Shown in pieces: positions 18,787 through 27,237 of a stretch of 43,732 nt of DNA. The position numbers and the translations under genes are program-made. Below the pieces are notes generated by a model. The model was not told the origin of the DNA, ran no database searches, and saw nothing but the letters and a program-made list of their open reading frames with translations. Source of the stretch: Prolixibacteraceae bacterium (GTDB lineage: Bacteria; Bacteroidota; Bacteroidia; Bacteroidales; Prolixibacteraceae); NCBI GenBank assembly GCA_019459485.1, contig JAIBEZ010000094.1:1-43732 (forward strand), given 5' to 3'. Numbering within the stretch: the stretch's first letter is position 1; every line of letters begins with the position of its first letter.

Positions 18787-19059
18787 ATGAACTGTCCAAT
18801 TTGCAACATCGCCCTTGTTATATCCGACAAACAGGGCATCGAAATTGATTATTGTCCCAAATGCCGCGGAATTTGGCTCGATCGCGGAGAACTCGACAAA
18901 ATTATTGAACGTTCGACTCCTGAAGGCCAAAACCGGTATTATGGCTCAAATCAACCAGTCAATAATCACAACAACGACTATGACGATCATCGTCACGGCC
19001 AAGGTGGGTATTATAAACCGCATAAACAGAAGAACTGGTTATCAGACCTGTTCGATTAA
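18787..19059 (+). CDS. TFIIB-type zinc-ribbon protein
   Basis: Small 90-residue protein with an N-terminal zf-TFIIB-like ribbon (MNCPICN..DYCPKCRGIWLDRGELDKII). Two CxxC knuckles bind one metal, and the GIWLDRGEL motif is diagnostic of this family. The C-terminal half is low-complexity and rich in Asn, His, Asp and Gly (VNNHNNDYDDHRHGQGGY), possibly metal-binding or disordered, ending in a Trp-containing segment. Function is unknown in general. Its start is 1 bp after the terC stop, so the two are co-translated, which suggests a linked role in metal handling. A terminator follows 16 bp later. Confidence 0.85.
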   Translation: MNCPICNIALVISDKQGIEIDYCPKCRGIWLDRGELDKIIERSTPEGQNRYYGSNQPVNNHNNDYDDHRHGQGGYYKPHKQKNWLSDLFD

Positions 19060-19075
19060 TAAATTGGTGAATTTT

Positions 19076-19107
19076 GAGGCTGTCTGGAAAGGCAGCCTCT
19101 TATTTTT
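19076..19107 (+). terminator. Rho-independent terminator after terC operon
   Basis: GAGGCTG (19076-19082) pairs with CAGCCTC (19093-19099) across a 10-nt loop and is followed by TTATTTTT. It lies between the convergent ends of the zinc-ribbon gene and the lactonase gene. Confidence 0.75.
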
Positions 19108-19110
19108 AAT

Positions 19111-20232
19111 TTACCTCAAAAACTGCAAACAAACAGGTGATTCATTCTGAACTTTTATGCCTGTATATTTAAGTTTTCCTGAAATTTCATCGACTTTAAA
19201 AACGGTGATATCGTTGCTTCGCTGGTTGGCAACAATTAAAAAACTACCCGTTGGATCAAGGGTGAAATTACGCGGCCAGTTTCCCTCAACAGAAATGGTT
19301 TGAATCATTTCAAGCCTTCCGCTCATTTGATCGCGCTTAAAAACGGCAATGCTGTTGTGTCCGCGGTTCGAACCGTAAACAAAACGACCATCAGCCGACA
19401 GATGGATATCAGCGCACCAGCTTTCTCCTGAAAAATCTTTCGGCAGGGTTTTGATTGTCTGAACCTCTTTCCATATACCACCATATTTCATCAAAACTGT
19501 AATTGTGGAGCTTAACTCGCTGATGACATAAATGAACTGCCCGTCAGGAGAAAAATCGAAATGACGCGGGCCGGAACCCGGAGCAAGTTTTACAAAAGCC
19601 TGAGCATTCGGAGAGAGAGGTTTGCTACCGGTTCCAACCTGGTAAATCTTCAATTGGTCGATACCCAGATCGGCTGCAAACAGAAGCTTTCCTGAAGGAT
19701 CAAACCGTGCAGAATGGGCGTGTGGTTCGGTTTGGCGGCCCGGGAAAGGTCCACTTCCGGAATGTTGAACAGTTTGTACATTTTCAGACAAACTACCATC
19801 AGGAAGCACATCGAATAAGGAAAGATTTCCACCGGAATAATTTGAAGTCACCACTTTCCTTCCATCCGGAGAAATACTCACGTGGCATGGATTTGCACCA
19901 AAGGTAAGCACATGGTTGAGCAAACTTAGATGACCGGTTTTTTCAATCCGAAAAGCAGAAACACCTCCGCTGTGCTTCTCATCAAGATTATCGACCTCGC
20001 CAACCGAGTACAAATACTTTTTATCGGGCGAGATGGTAAGAAATGAAGGATTGTTGCTGACGACAGGTATTTTAAGATCAACAAGTTTTCCTGTCCGGTC
20101 GTCGAACGAATACACAAAAATACCGTCGGCCATCCCTTTTGTATAGGTACCAACATACATAATGTGCCTTTTTGCCTGGGCAGGCATCCCAAAAATGGAA
20201 ATACCGATTAAAAACAGAAGAATTAGTTTCAT
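19111..20232 (-). CDS. Periplasmic lactonase-family beta-propeller (6-phosphogluconolactonase-like)
   Basis: Member of the YbhE/lactonase family (PF10282), seven-bladed propellers that include cytosolic 6-phosphogluconolactonases. The 373 residues start with a signal peptide (LFLIGISIFGMPAQA), so this copy is probably exported. The hallmark opening is MYVGTYTKGMADGIFVYSF. Repeated blade motifs are FLTISPDKKYLYSV, CHVSISPDGRK, ARFDPSGKLLFAADLG, GPRHFDFSPDGQF and NFTLDPTGSFLIVANQ. Export argues against a pentose-phosphate role and for hydrolysis of another sugar lactone, or for a binding role. It is divergent from a second propeller protein, sharing an 86-bp promoter region. Confidence 0.85.
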   Translation of the reverse strand: MKLILLFLIGISIFGMPAQAKRHIMYVGTYTKGMADGIFVYSFDDRTGKLVDLKIPVVSNNPSFLTISPDKKYLYSVGEVDNLDEKHSGGVSAFRIEKTGHLSLLNHVLTFGANPCHVSISPDGRKVVTSNYSGGNLSLFDVLPDGSLSENVQTVQHSGSGPFPGRQTEPHAHSARFDPSGKLLFAADLGIDQLKIYQVGTGSKPLSPNAQAFVKLAPGSGPRHFDFSPDGQFIYVISELSSTITVLMKYGGIWKEVQTIKTLPKDFSGESWCADIHLSADGRFVYGSNRGHNSIAVFKRDQMSGRLEMIQTISVEGNWPRNFTLDPTGSFLIVANQRSNDITVFKVDEISGKLKYTGIKVQNESPVCLQFLR

Positions 20233-20318
20233 AGTATAATATTTTTGTGCTCCTGATTAACAAATTTGAAATTGCATTGTTTTACTTAAAACGAATTCAA
20301 ATTTATAAAATTATAGCT

Positions 20319-21143
20319 ATGAAACTACGAAACATTTTTCTGTTCATGATGGTATTAATTGGGTTATCAGTTAATTCACAAACTCTCACAAAAATCTGGA
20401 CGACTGCTGAAGGTCTTAAAACTCCCGAATCCGCTCTGTTTGACGCAACATCAAATGTAATTTATGTGGCAAATATTGATGGCGATGCATCGACAAAAGA
20501 TGGAAATGGCTTCATATCACTTCTGGATATTAACGGAAAAATAAAAAATTTAAAATGGGTAACCGGTTTGAATGCCCCAAAAGGTCAGGCAATTCACAAC
20601 GGCAACCTTTATGTGGCCGACATTGATGAGCTAGTGATCATCAGTATCAAAGACTCAAAAATTACCAGCAAAGTCAAGCTTGAAAATGCAAAATTCCTGA
20701 ACGACGTTACTGCCTCAGAAGACGGAACTGTTTTTGTTACCGATATGCGCGACAATAAAATTTATGTACTTGAAAATGGGAAATTACTTCTTTGGCTCGA
20801 AGACAAATTAATCGCCAACCCAAACGGATTGTGGGCAGAAAAAGGAAAACTCTACATCGGAACCGGTCAGCTTCTTCAGGCAGATATAAAAACAAAAGAA
20901 ATAAAAGTACTGGCAGATAATTGCGGGGGAATTGACGGACTTGAAAAGATGGAAAACGGGGAATTTATTTATTCTAACTGGCCAGGTAAAATCTTTGTAA
21001 CCAAAGGAGCTGAGTCGATTAAACTATTGGATACTGTTGACAAAAAGAACACTGCCGACATAGATTATGTACCCGGCAAAAAATTGGTATTGGTACCTAC
21101 TTTTTTGGGAAACAGCGTTGAAGCATATAAACTCAACCTATAA
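20319..21143 (+). CDS. Secreted SMP-30/gluconolactonase-like beta-propeller protein
   Basis: Six-bladed propeller of the SMP-30/gluconolaconase/strictosidine-synthase type. The 274 residues begin with a signal peptide (FLFMMVLIGLSVNSQ). Blade motifs include TPESALFDATSNVIYVANI, GLNAPKGQAIHNGNLYVAD, ASEDGTVFVTDMRDN and PNGLWAEKGKLYIG. I set the start at ATG 20319, whose product begins with a proper signal peptide. A longer frame from 20247 adds 24 residues that would bury it. It could be a lactonase or an inactive binding propeller; the metal-ligand pattern is not clear enough to decide. Its divergent neighbour is also a secreted lactonase-like propeller, suggesting linked sugar-acid metabolism. 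Confidence 0.75.
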   Translation: MKLRNIFLFMMVLIGLSVNSQTLTKIWTTAEGLKTPESALFDATSNVIYVANIDGDASTKDGNGFISLLDINGKIKNLKWVTGLNAPKGQAIHNGNLYVADIDELVIISIKDSKITSKVKLENAKFLNDVTASEDGTVFVTDMRDNKIYVLENGKLLLWLEDKLIANPNGLWAEKGKLYIGTGQLLQADIKTKEIKVLADNCGGIDGLEKMENGEFIYSNWPGKIFVTKGAESIKLLDTVDKKNTADIDYVPGKKLVLVPTFLGNSVEAYKLNL

Positions 21144-21152
21144 AAAATCACA

Positions 21153-21389
21153 ATGAACCAACCTTTAATTGCAGCAAAAAAACCTGCACAGGTGACGCTT
21201 GAACCCGGACAATTTTTCTGGTGTGCCTGCGGAAGAAGTTCCAATCAGCCATTTTGCGATGGCTCACACCGCGGAACAAAATTTACACCGGTGCTCTTTA
21301 AAATAGCAGAAAAGCAAGAGGTATGGCTTTGCCAGTGCAAGAACACAAAAAATCCACCGTTTTGCGACGGAACACATAAAGCGCTTTAA
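21153..21389 (+). CDS. Tandem CDGSH iron-sulfur domain protein
   Basis: Small 78-residue protein with two CDGSH (mitoNEET-type) motifs. The first is WCACGRSSNQPFCDGSH (about 28-44) and the second LCQCKNTKNPPFCDGTH (about 60-76). Each provides the C-x-C...C-x3-H ligands of a 2Fe-2S cluster with one His ligand, so two clusters are expected. Such proteins serve in redox or iron-sulfur transfer in the cytosol. It lies 9 bp downstream of the SMP-30-like gene and is followed by a strong terminator, so the two form a short operon. The reason for pairing a secreted propeller with a cytosolic cluster protein is unclear. Confidence 0.92.
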   Translation: MNQPLIAAKKPAQVTLEPGQFFWCACGRSSNQPFCDGSHRGTKFTPVLFKIAEKQEVWLCQCKNTKNPPFCDGTHKAL

Positions 21390-21422
21390 ACAGTCATAAC
21401 ACATACAAAGGCCATTCCTGAG

Positions 21423-21463
21423 AAAAAGATCCGATCACTAGAAGATCGGATCTTTTGTTTTTT
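21423..21463 (+). terminator. Strong rho-independent terminator
   Basis: GATCCGATC (21428-21436) and GATCGGATC (21444-21452) form a perfect 9-bp stem with a 7-nt loop, preceded by AAAAA and followed by TTTTGTTTTTT. It ends the SMP-30/CDGSH transcript before the two-component genes. Confidence 0.9.
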
Positions 21464-21509
21464 GTACAGAATTGTTTCAAAATCCAACTCTTTTTTGACT
21501 TGTAATATC

Positions 21510-21517
21510 TAACTTTG
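21510..21517 (+). promoter_or_regulatory. -7 promoter box of the lytS/lytTR pair
   Basis: TAACTTTG matches TAnnTTTG exactly, 16 nt before the ATG at 21533. It also shows that the in-frame TTG at 21515 cannot be the translation start, because it lies inside the box. Confidence 0.55.
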
Positions 21518-21532
21518 TTAAAAACGACTACA

Positions 21533-22303
21533 ATGGAAACTCAACCTGATCTATCTTCTTTTCTTGTTCTTGGAAGTATTTTCGTACTTCTTCTATGTTT
21601 GACTGCAATCATTTATTTGATCTTCAAGCTAAATAATTCGGCGAAAGAAAATCAAGTTCTGGGATTTAAATATCAGGAAATGGAAAGCAAATACAACCAA
21701 ATAGAACTCGAAAATCTGGATTCCAGGCTAAATCCACACCTTTTCAAGAACATACTTAACTCCGTTCAGTCACACGCCTACCAAACCTATTTTGCGCTCG
21801 ATAAATTATCCAATGTGCTGGATTATATCCTCTACGACAGTCGTAGTAAATTCGTCACTCCGAAGCAGGAAGTAGAATTTGCGCTCAATTTGATTGAAAT
21901 CAATAAAATTAAACTAAGCCCGCTGTTCGATTTAAAAGTAAAACTAAAGACCAATGAAAATGAGCCGCTGTATCACCAACGTTTGCTGGCGCCTTTTATT
22001 TCTACTGATTTAATTGAAAATGCCTTCAAACATGCCGATCTGCAAAGCGGAGATGCTTTTATTTCTGTTATCTTCGAGTTTAACGATAGCAATTTTAAGC
22101 TTACCGTTGCCAACAAAGTATCAGCGAAATCGCCCATCAGGAAAGAAAAAAGTGGTTTTGGAATCGAAACGCTCGAACAACGCCTGAAGATCATTTACAA
22201 CGATCATTTCAAGTTCGACCACTTTATTGAAGACAACGTACATATCGCTCACTTAAAAATTAACCTGCTTGACTACAAGGCTAAAATGCTTGCTGCTCGA
22301 TGA
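21533..22303 (+). CDS. LytS-family sensor histidine kinase
   Basis: Sensor kinase of the LytS/AgrC-like class that phosphorylates the LytTR regulator encoded next. The 256 residues contain one N-terminal transmembrane helix (about 9-33), a short coiled coil, and a His_kinase (PF06580) domain. In it RLNPHLFKNILNSVQSHAYQ carries the phospho-acceptor His69. The ATP-binding region has LIENAFKHAD (N box) and GFGIETLEQRLKIIY (G box). There is no separate sensory domain, so the signal is probably sensed in the membrane or via partners. Start ATG 21533 lies just behind the -7 box. The 3' end overlaps the regulator gene by 35 bp, which implies translational coupling. Confidence 0.9.
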   Translation: METQPDLSSFLVLGSIFVLLLCLTAIIYLIFKLNNSAKENQVLGFKYQEMESKYNQIELENLDSRLNPHLFKNILNSVQSHAYQTYFALDKLSNVLDYILYDSRSKFVTPKQEVEFALNLIEINKIKLSPLFDLKVKLKTNENEPLYHQRLLAPFISTDLIENAFKHADLQSGDAFISVIFEFNDSNFKLTVANKVSAKSPIRKEKSGFGIETLEQRLKIIYNDHFKFDHFIEDNVHIAHLKINLLDYKAKMLAAR

Positions 22304-22988
22304 TGAATTGCCGGGGCTTTCGTACCTGAAATTGCTTTGTGAACAAATACCCGAACTCGAAGTGATCAGGGCTTTTAACGATCCGAATATATTTTTGAAT
22401 GAATTCCCCGGACTGGAATTCGATTTGTGCATACTTGACATCGAAATGCCCGGTACCAGCGGAATTGAATTAGCCGCCCTACTTAAAAACAAGCCGGTTA
22501 TTTTTACCACAGCTTACAAAGATTATGCAACAGATGCCTTCGACCTTGATGCCATCGACTATGTAATAAAACCGGTAAAACCAGAACGACTCCAGCAAGC
22601 TGTAAACAAAGCTATAAACCGGATAAATTCCGTCAGCAAAATCAGGAAACAAATCCGTTTAAATACCGACAAAGGAAACGTCCAGATAATTTTCGATCAG
22701 TTGGTTTACATACACACCTCCGAAATCGACAGCCGGGACAAAACAGCCCTGTTGGAAAATGGAGCATTCCTGCAATTAAAGAACATTACATTTGAAAAAC
22801 TCATTTCCGTTTTACCTTCGGACCAGTTTTGCCGTGTCAACAAAAAAGAGCTCATTTCACTGAACAAAGTTTTATATTTTTCAAACAATCAGATTACCAC
22901 CAACATTTTTCTACAGTCAGAAAAGCCTTTGGTACTTACCCTGGGCGAAACTTACCGGAACGAATTCATAATGAAAACAAGCAGATAG
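22269..22988 (+). CDS. LytTR-family response regulator
   Basis: DNA-binding response regulator, partner of the LytS-type kinase. The 239 residues have a receiver domain (about 6-122) with acidic LLLDDE, phospho-acceptor Asp in CILDIEMPGTSG, TTAYKDYATDAF, and DYVIKPVKPERL. A C-terminal LytTR domain follows (about 138-236, DQLVYIHTSEID..FCRVNKKELISL). No ATG exists before the receiver core: the frame is closed by TAA at 22254-22256 and the only reasonable start is TTG 22269. The overlap with the kinase suggests re-initiating ribosomes. Targets are not evident; no LytTR binding repeat was recognised in the window. Confidence 0.9.
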   Translation: MTTRLKCLLLDDELPGLSYLKLLCEQIPELEVIRAFNDPNIFLNEFPGLEFDLCILDIEMPGTSGIELAALLKNKPVIFTTAYKDYATDAFDLDAIDYVIKPVKPERLQQAVNKAINRINSVSKIRKQIRLNTDKGNVQIIFDQLVYIHTSEIDSRDKTALLENGAFLQLKNITFEKLISVLPSDQFCRVNKKELISLNKVLYFSNNQITTNIFLQSEKPLVLTLGETYRNEFIMKTSR

Positions 22989-23122
22989 GTTTATTACAAG
23001 ATTTGACCTTCTTATTACATTTCCGCTCCCCGCTTCCCAAAAAGCCAAGGTTCTTCAGGATTTTAGACTCATATTTGAATTGAAATACGATATCAATGGG
23101 TAATCATTTTATTGTTTATAGT

Positions 23123-23350
23123 ATGAAAACAAAAACAACTTATTCAGACTTTGACCTTAAAAAAGGGATTTGCAAATGTTGTGGAGAAAACTCGAACAAG
23201 ATATTAATTGATGATGGTCGCTGCACGAATTGTGTCGAAGAAGAAAAATTCTTCGAGCAAATCATGCGAAACAAAACAAAAAAGTATAAACTACTAAAAT
23301 CTATTGGAAGTTTGGCCTTAATCAACCTGATAACAACCGGATATAATTAA
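23123..23350 (+). CDS. Small zinc-ribbon-like protein of unknown function
   Basis: A 75-residue protein with two CxxC knuckles, CKCCGE and CTNCVE, 14-17 residues apart, as in a zinc ribbon or rubredoxin-like fold. A basic helical part (MRNKTKKYKLLKSIGSLALI) follows and may be amphipathic. I do not recognise a named family. Start ATG 23123 is chosen over ATG 23096 because the extra nine residues are hydrophobic and look like untranslated leader; 23096 remains possible. It lies between the LytTR gene and the antiporter gene, 17 bp before the latter, so it may be co-expressed with the antiporter. Confidence 0.6.
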   Translation: MKTKTTYSDFDLKKGICKCCGENSNKILIDDGRCTNCVEEEKFFEQIMRNKTKKYKLLKSIGSLALINLITTGYN

Positions 23351-23367
23351 AACAATTTGCACCCAAC

Positions 23368-25638
23368 ATGAAGAAATTTAGAAACGTCTTTTTTTACATC
23401 TGCGTAATTGGCAGTTTTTCGTGGCTTATCCATTGGATTGCACAAAAAGGAAAAGTGCTGGAATTTGGAAGGCACGTACACATGCCCGAAGTGGGTGAAA
23501 GTCAGTGGCTGGAATTTGTAAATTCGTTTTTGCAAAACCTGACACACCCGTTGGCCATACTGCTGGCTCAAATAATAACTATAATAATAACCGCCCGCAT
23601 ACTTGGATGGGTATGTAAAAAAATAGGTCAACCCACGGTAATAGGCGAAATTATTGCAGGCATAGTGCTGGGGCCCTCGCTCCTAGGCATGTATTTCCCT
23701 GAATTTTTCAACACATTATTTCCTGACCACTCAATGGGCAACCTCCAGTTTTTAAGCCAGATCGGGCTAATACTGTTTATGTTTATGGTTGGGATGGAAC
23801 TCGATTTGAAGACACTAAAAAACAAAGCCCATGATGCAGTCGTCATCAGTCATGCAAGCATTATTTTCCCTTTTGCGCTAGGCATGGGCTTAGCGTATTT
23901 TATCTATCAAACTTTCGCCCCCTCAGGCGTAGAATTTCTATCGTTTGGCTTATTCCTCGGCATTGCAATGAGCATAACCGCCTTCCCGGTACTGGCCCGC
24001 ATCGTGCACGAAAGAGGAATTCATAAAACAAGGTTGGGAGCCATTGTTATTACGTGTGCCGCAGCCGACGACATCAGCGCCTGGTGTTTGCTTGCCGCAG
24101 TAATCGCCATCGCAAAAGCCGGTTCGTTTGTGAGTTCACTGTACACCATTGCCATTGCTGTCGGCTATGTTTTCCTGATGCTCAAAATGGTTAAACCATT
24201 TTTGAAACGGGTTGGCGATTTATACCCATCGCGCGAAACGATGAGCAAGCAAATTGTCGCCATCTTCTTCCTGACACTGATCGTTTCATCGTACACAACC
24301 GAAGTTATCGGCATCCATGCGTTGTTTGGCGCATTTATGGCTGGCGTTATAATGCCCGAAAGCACCAAGTTCCGAAATATATTTATTGAAAAGGTGGAAG
24401 ATGTAGCACTTGTGCTCTTACTCCCATTGTTTTTTGTCTTCACCGGACTGCGCACTGAAATTGGATTGCTCAACGAACCTTATCTCTGGAAAATAACCGG
24501 ACTGATCATCCTGGTCGCAATAACCGGTAAATTCATCGGAAGCGCTCTTGCAGCCAAATTTGTCGGGCAAAACTGGCGCGACAGCCTTACCATCGGTGCA
24601 CTGATGAATACCCGGGGACTGATGGAACTGGTGGTACTTAACATTGGGTACGACCTTGGTATCCTCTCTCCTGAAATTTTTTCGATGATGGTCATTATGG
24701 CTTTGGTCACTACTTTCATGACAGCTCCGGCCCTGGACTTAATTAATCGAATATTCAGGAAAAAGCCACACGTGATCTCCGAACAGGTGAACCAACTCAT
24801 AAAATATAAGATTATTTTATCTTTTGGTAATCCGGAAATGGGCAAATCGTTGTTACAGCTAGCCAATCGTTTAGTAAAAAAGCAAACTGAAAATGCGACG
24901 GTTACTGCGCTGCACTTATGCCCGAACAGCGTGCTGCACCATTATAACCTGGAAGAATATGAAAACGAAAGTTTTTCGCCGGTCATTCAGGAATCAAAAA
25001 TACTGAACCAGAAAATTACGACCCTTTTTAAAGCCACCGATGACATTGACGCTGACATTGCAGAAATAACCAACAAAGGTGATTTTGACCTTCTGCTAAT
25101 TGGTATCGGGCATTCGATTTTTGAGGGAACTCTTTTGGGCAGAATACTGGGATATACCACCAGCATCATTAACCCTGACCGCCTTATTCATAAAGTTTCA
25201 GGAAAAGAAAAACTGTTTAGCAACTCTCCTTTCGACGACCGCACACAAAACATACTTTCAGGAAGCAAAGTCCCGGTCGGAATTTTGATAGACAAAAATT
25301 CCGGAGATTGGGACCAAATTATTGCTCCTATATATTCCGGAAACGATGGTTTTCTGATTAAATACCTCCAACGCCTGATTAAAAATTCGGAAGCACAAAT
25401 TACAGTAGCCGATCCGAAAGGGCTAACCAAAAGCCTCTCTGAAATAAAAGAAGCCATCAGGGCAATTGAACACGAAGCTCCCAATCATATTACCCTTGAT
25501 CAGGTAAACGTGATTGATGAAACATTTATCCAAAAATTTCAGTTAATGATTGTATCTGCCGAAGGGTGGAAAACGCTCGTTGAATCACGAAGCAGTTGGC
25601 TCAGCGTGGCACCATCAATACTGATACTGCGGGATTGA
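23368..25638 (+). CDS. CPA2-family cation:proton antiporter with C-terminal Usp-like region
   Basis: Inner-membrane monovalent cation/proton antiporter. The 756 residues have an N-terminal helix, a short external loop, and about twelve transmembrane helices (about 60-465). Fingerprints are GQPTVIGEIIAGIVLGPSLLG, FMFMVGMELDL, SITAFPVLARIVHERG, and AAADDISAWCLLA with an Asp-Asp pair, as in electrogenic Na+/H+ exchangers. LMNTRGLMELVVLNIG follows. The cytosolic remainder (about 475-756) shows two universal-stress-protein-like halves (KIILSFGNPEMGKSLLQLA; VPVGILIDKNSGDWDQIIAP) that could bind nucleotide and gate the channel. It is followed after 37 bp by the GpgS fusion gene, which points to osmotic or salt response. 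Ion specificity is inferred. Confidence 0.9.
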   Translation: MKKFRNVFFYICVIGSFSWLIHWIAQKGKVLEFGRHVHMPEVGESQWLEFVNSFLQNLTHPLAILLAQIITIIITARILGWVCKKIGQPTVIGEIIAGIVLGPSLLGMYFPEFFNTLFPDHSMGNLQFLSQIGLILFMFMVGMELDLKTLKNKAHDAVVISHASIIFPFALGMGLAYFIYQTFAPSGVEFLSFGLFLGIAMSITAFPVLARIVHERGIHKTRLGAIVITCAAADDISAWCLLAAVIAIAKAGSFVSSLYTIAIAVGYVFLMLKMVKPFLKRVGDLYPSRETMSKQIVAIFFLTLIVSSYTTEVIGIHALFGAFMAGVIMPESTKFRNIFIEKVEDVALVLLLPLFFVFTGLRTEIGLLNEPYLWKITGLIILVAITGKFIGSALAAKFVGQNWRDSLTIGALMNTRGLMELVVLNIGYDLGILSPEIFSMMVIMALVTTFMTAPALDLINRIFRKKPHVISEQVNQLIKYKIILSFGNPEMGKSLLQLANRLVKKQTENATVTALHLCPNSVLHHYNLEEYENESFSPVIQESKILNQKITTLFKATDDIDADIAEITNKGDFDLLLIGIGHSIFEGTLLGRILGYTTSIINPDRLIHKVSGKEKLFSNSPFDDRTQNILSGSKVPVGILIDKNSGDWDQIIAPIYSGNDGFLIKYLQRLIKNSEAQITVADPKGLTKSLSEIKEAIRAIEHEAPNHITLDQVNVIDETFIQKFQLMIVSAEGWKTLVESRSSWLSVAPSILILRD

Positions 25639-25675
25639 CAAACCTGGTTAATGTTAACAAACAAAATCCAATGCC

Positions 25676-27190
25676 ATGATCTCTATCATCATACCTACAT
25701 TGAACGAAGAAGCTCACATCGCGGCGGTAGTAAACTTTGCCAAAAGTCAGCCAAATGTGAGCGAGGTAATTGTTGTTGATGACAAATCAATCGACCAGAC
25801 TGTTCCTATCGCACATGAAAACGGCGCGAAAGTGATCACCAGCACAAAACTTGGGAAGGGTACTTCGATGAAAGACGGGTTACTTTATGCCGCCAACGAA
25901 ATCGTTGTCTTTCTCGATGGAGACATTGATCCTTATCCTCCCGATACCATAAAATCACTTTCCGATCCGATCATTTGCGGAGAAGCAGATTTCGTAAAAT
26001 CATCCTTCAGCCGAAATGCCGGTAGGGTGACCGAATTGGTTGCAAAACCGCTCCTGAGTATTTTCTATCCCGAACTACTGCGATACAACCAACCGCTGAG
26101 CGGAATGATTGCGGGGAAAAAATCACTTTTGAAACGACTGGATTTCAGGGACGACTATGGCGTTGACATTGGCATCCTGATAGATATGCACTTGATGAAA
26201 GTACGGATGATGGATGTCGAAATCGGCTACATCGAAAACAAAAGCAAACCTTGGCAAGAGCTTGGCAAAATGAGTAAAGAAGTGTCTCAGTCAATTATTT
26301 CGAAGGGAACTTCAACGAAAAAACCGTCCTACCTTTTAGAAGAACCTGGCACGAGTAAAAATATCCCGTCGCAAATAGAATATGCATTAAAAAACCATCT
26401 CCTGAAGTTTAACAAACTGGTAATCTTCGACATGGACAATACGATTCTTAGGGGAAGATTTATTGATGCCTGCGCAAATTCATTTGGATTCATGGATAAA
26501 CTGATGGACATTCGCTCATCGGCAACAAACGGGATTTGCATGACCAAACAGGTAGCCAAACTTCTGAAAGGAAAATCGGTAGCGGATTTGATTTCAGTTG
26601 CGGATAACATACCCATCGTGGAAGACACGCAGCTGGTCGTTTCCCTGCTCAAAAAACGAGGCTATGTCGTTGAAATTATTTCCGACAGTTACGACTGCAT
26701 CACCGAACACATTAAAAACAAATTAGAGATGGATTTTTCGCTCTCAAATGAATTGGAATTCTCTAAAAGCATTTGTACCGGTGAAGTGAAAATTCCATCC
26801 TTTTTCTTTAGCAGCAGCGACAGCTTATGCAAACATCCGTTGTGCAAGACAAATGCAATGACGGACATTTTAAATAAATACAACATAAAAAAGGAGAACT
26901 GCATCGCCATTGGCGACAGCCTGAACGATCTTTGCATGATTAAAGAAGCCGGAATTGGCATCGCTTTTTGCCCCGAAAACGAATTATTGAAACTACATGC
27001 CGATGCCATCATTTCTACGCCAAATTTCACCGAATTATTAATCCACGCTGCAAAACTTGACTCAAAAAATAAGGCGGCAACCAAAGTAAAAAAGTTTGTT
27101 TCGGGCCTTTCCCAACAAGGATATGGTTTCTTCCAAATGCTCTCAAATGCGATTCGCCAGAAAACAAAAGAAAAAATACACCCCAACTAG
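25676..27190 (+). CDS. GpgS-like GT81 synthase fused to HAD-IB phosphatase
   Basis: Predicted bifunctional enzyme. The N-terminal half would transfer glucose from NDP-glucose to 3-phosphoglycerate and the C-terminal half would dephosphorylate the product to glucosylglycerate, a compatible solute. Residues 1-215 form a GT-A domain with IIPTLNEEAHIAAVV, metal-binding D81-G-D83, and strings that I recall from GpgS: GRVTELVAKPLL (117-128), NQPLSG (138-143), YGVDIGILID (161-170), and KPWQELGKMSKEV. Residues about 248-460 are a HAD phosphatase with FDMDNT (nucleophile D252, D254), ISDS (about 335-338), a Lys region, and GDSLND (413-418). The total of 504 residues is about one GpgS plus one SerB-like phosphatase. 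Separate GpgS and GpgP are the common arrangement. The sugar could be mannose instead, so the substrate remains inferred. Confidence 0.8.
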   Translation: MISIIIPTLNEEAHIAAVVNFAKSQPNVSEVIVVDDKSIDQTVPIAHENGAKVITSTKLGKGTSMKDGLLYAANEIVVFLDGDIDPYPPDTIKSLSDPIICGEADFVKSSFSRNAGRVTELVAKPLLSIFYPELLRYNQPLSGMIAGKKSLLKRLDFRDDYGVDIGILIDMHLMKVRMMDVEIGYIENKSKPWQELGKMSKEVSQSIISKGTSTKKPSYLLEEPGTSKNIPSQIEYALKNHLLKFNKLVIFDMDNTILRGRFIDACANSFGFMDKLMDIRSSATNGICMTKQVAKLLKGKSVADLISVADNIPIVEDTQLVVSLLKKRGYVVEIISDSYDCITEHIKNKLEMDFSLSNELEFSKSICTGEVKIPSFFFSSSDSLCKHPLCKTNAMTDILNKYNIKKENCIAIGDSLNDLCMIKEAGIGIAFCPENELLKLHADAIISTPNFTELLIHAAKLDSKNKAATKVKKFVSGLSQQGYGFFQMLSNAIRQKTKEKIHPN

Positions 27191-27237
27191 AAATAAACAG
27201 AACGGCATGACGATTTTCCGGGGAATACAATCGATTT

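Noticed and set aside
21515-21532. TTG 21515 as start of the LytS-type kinase
   Set aside because: It overlaps the TAACTTTG -7 box, so translation must start downstream, at ATG 21533.
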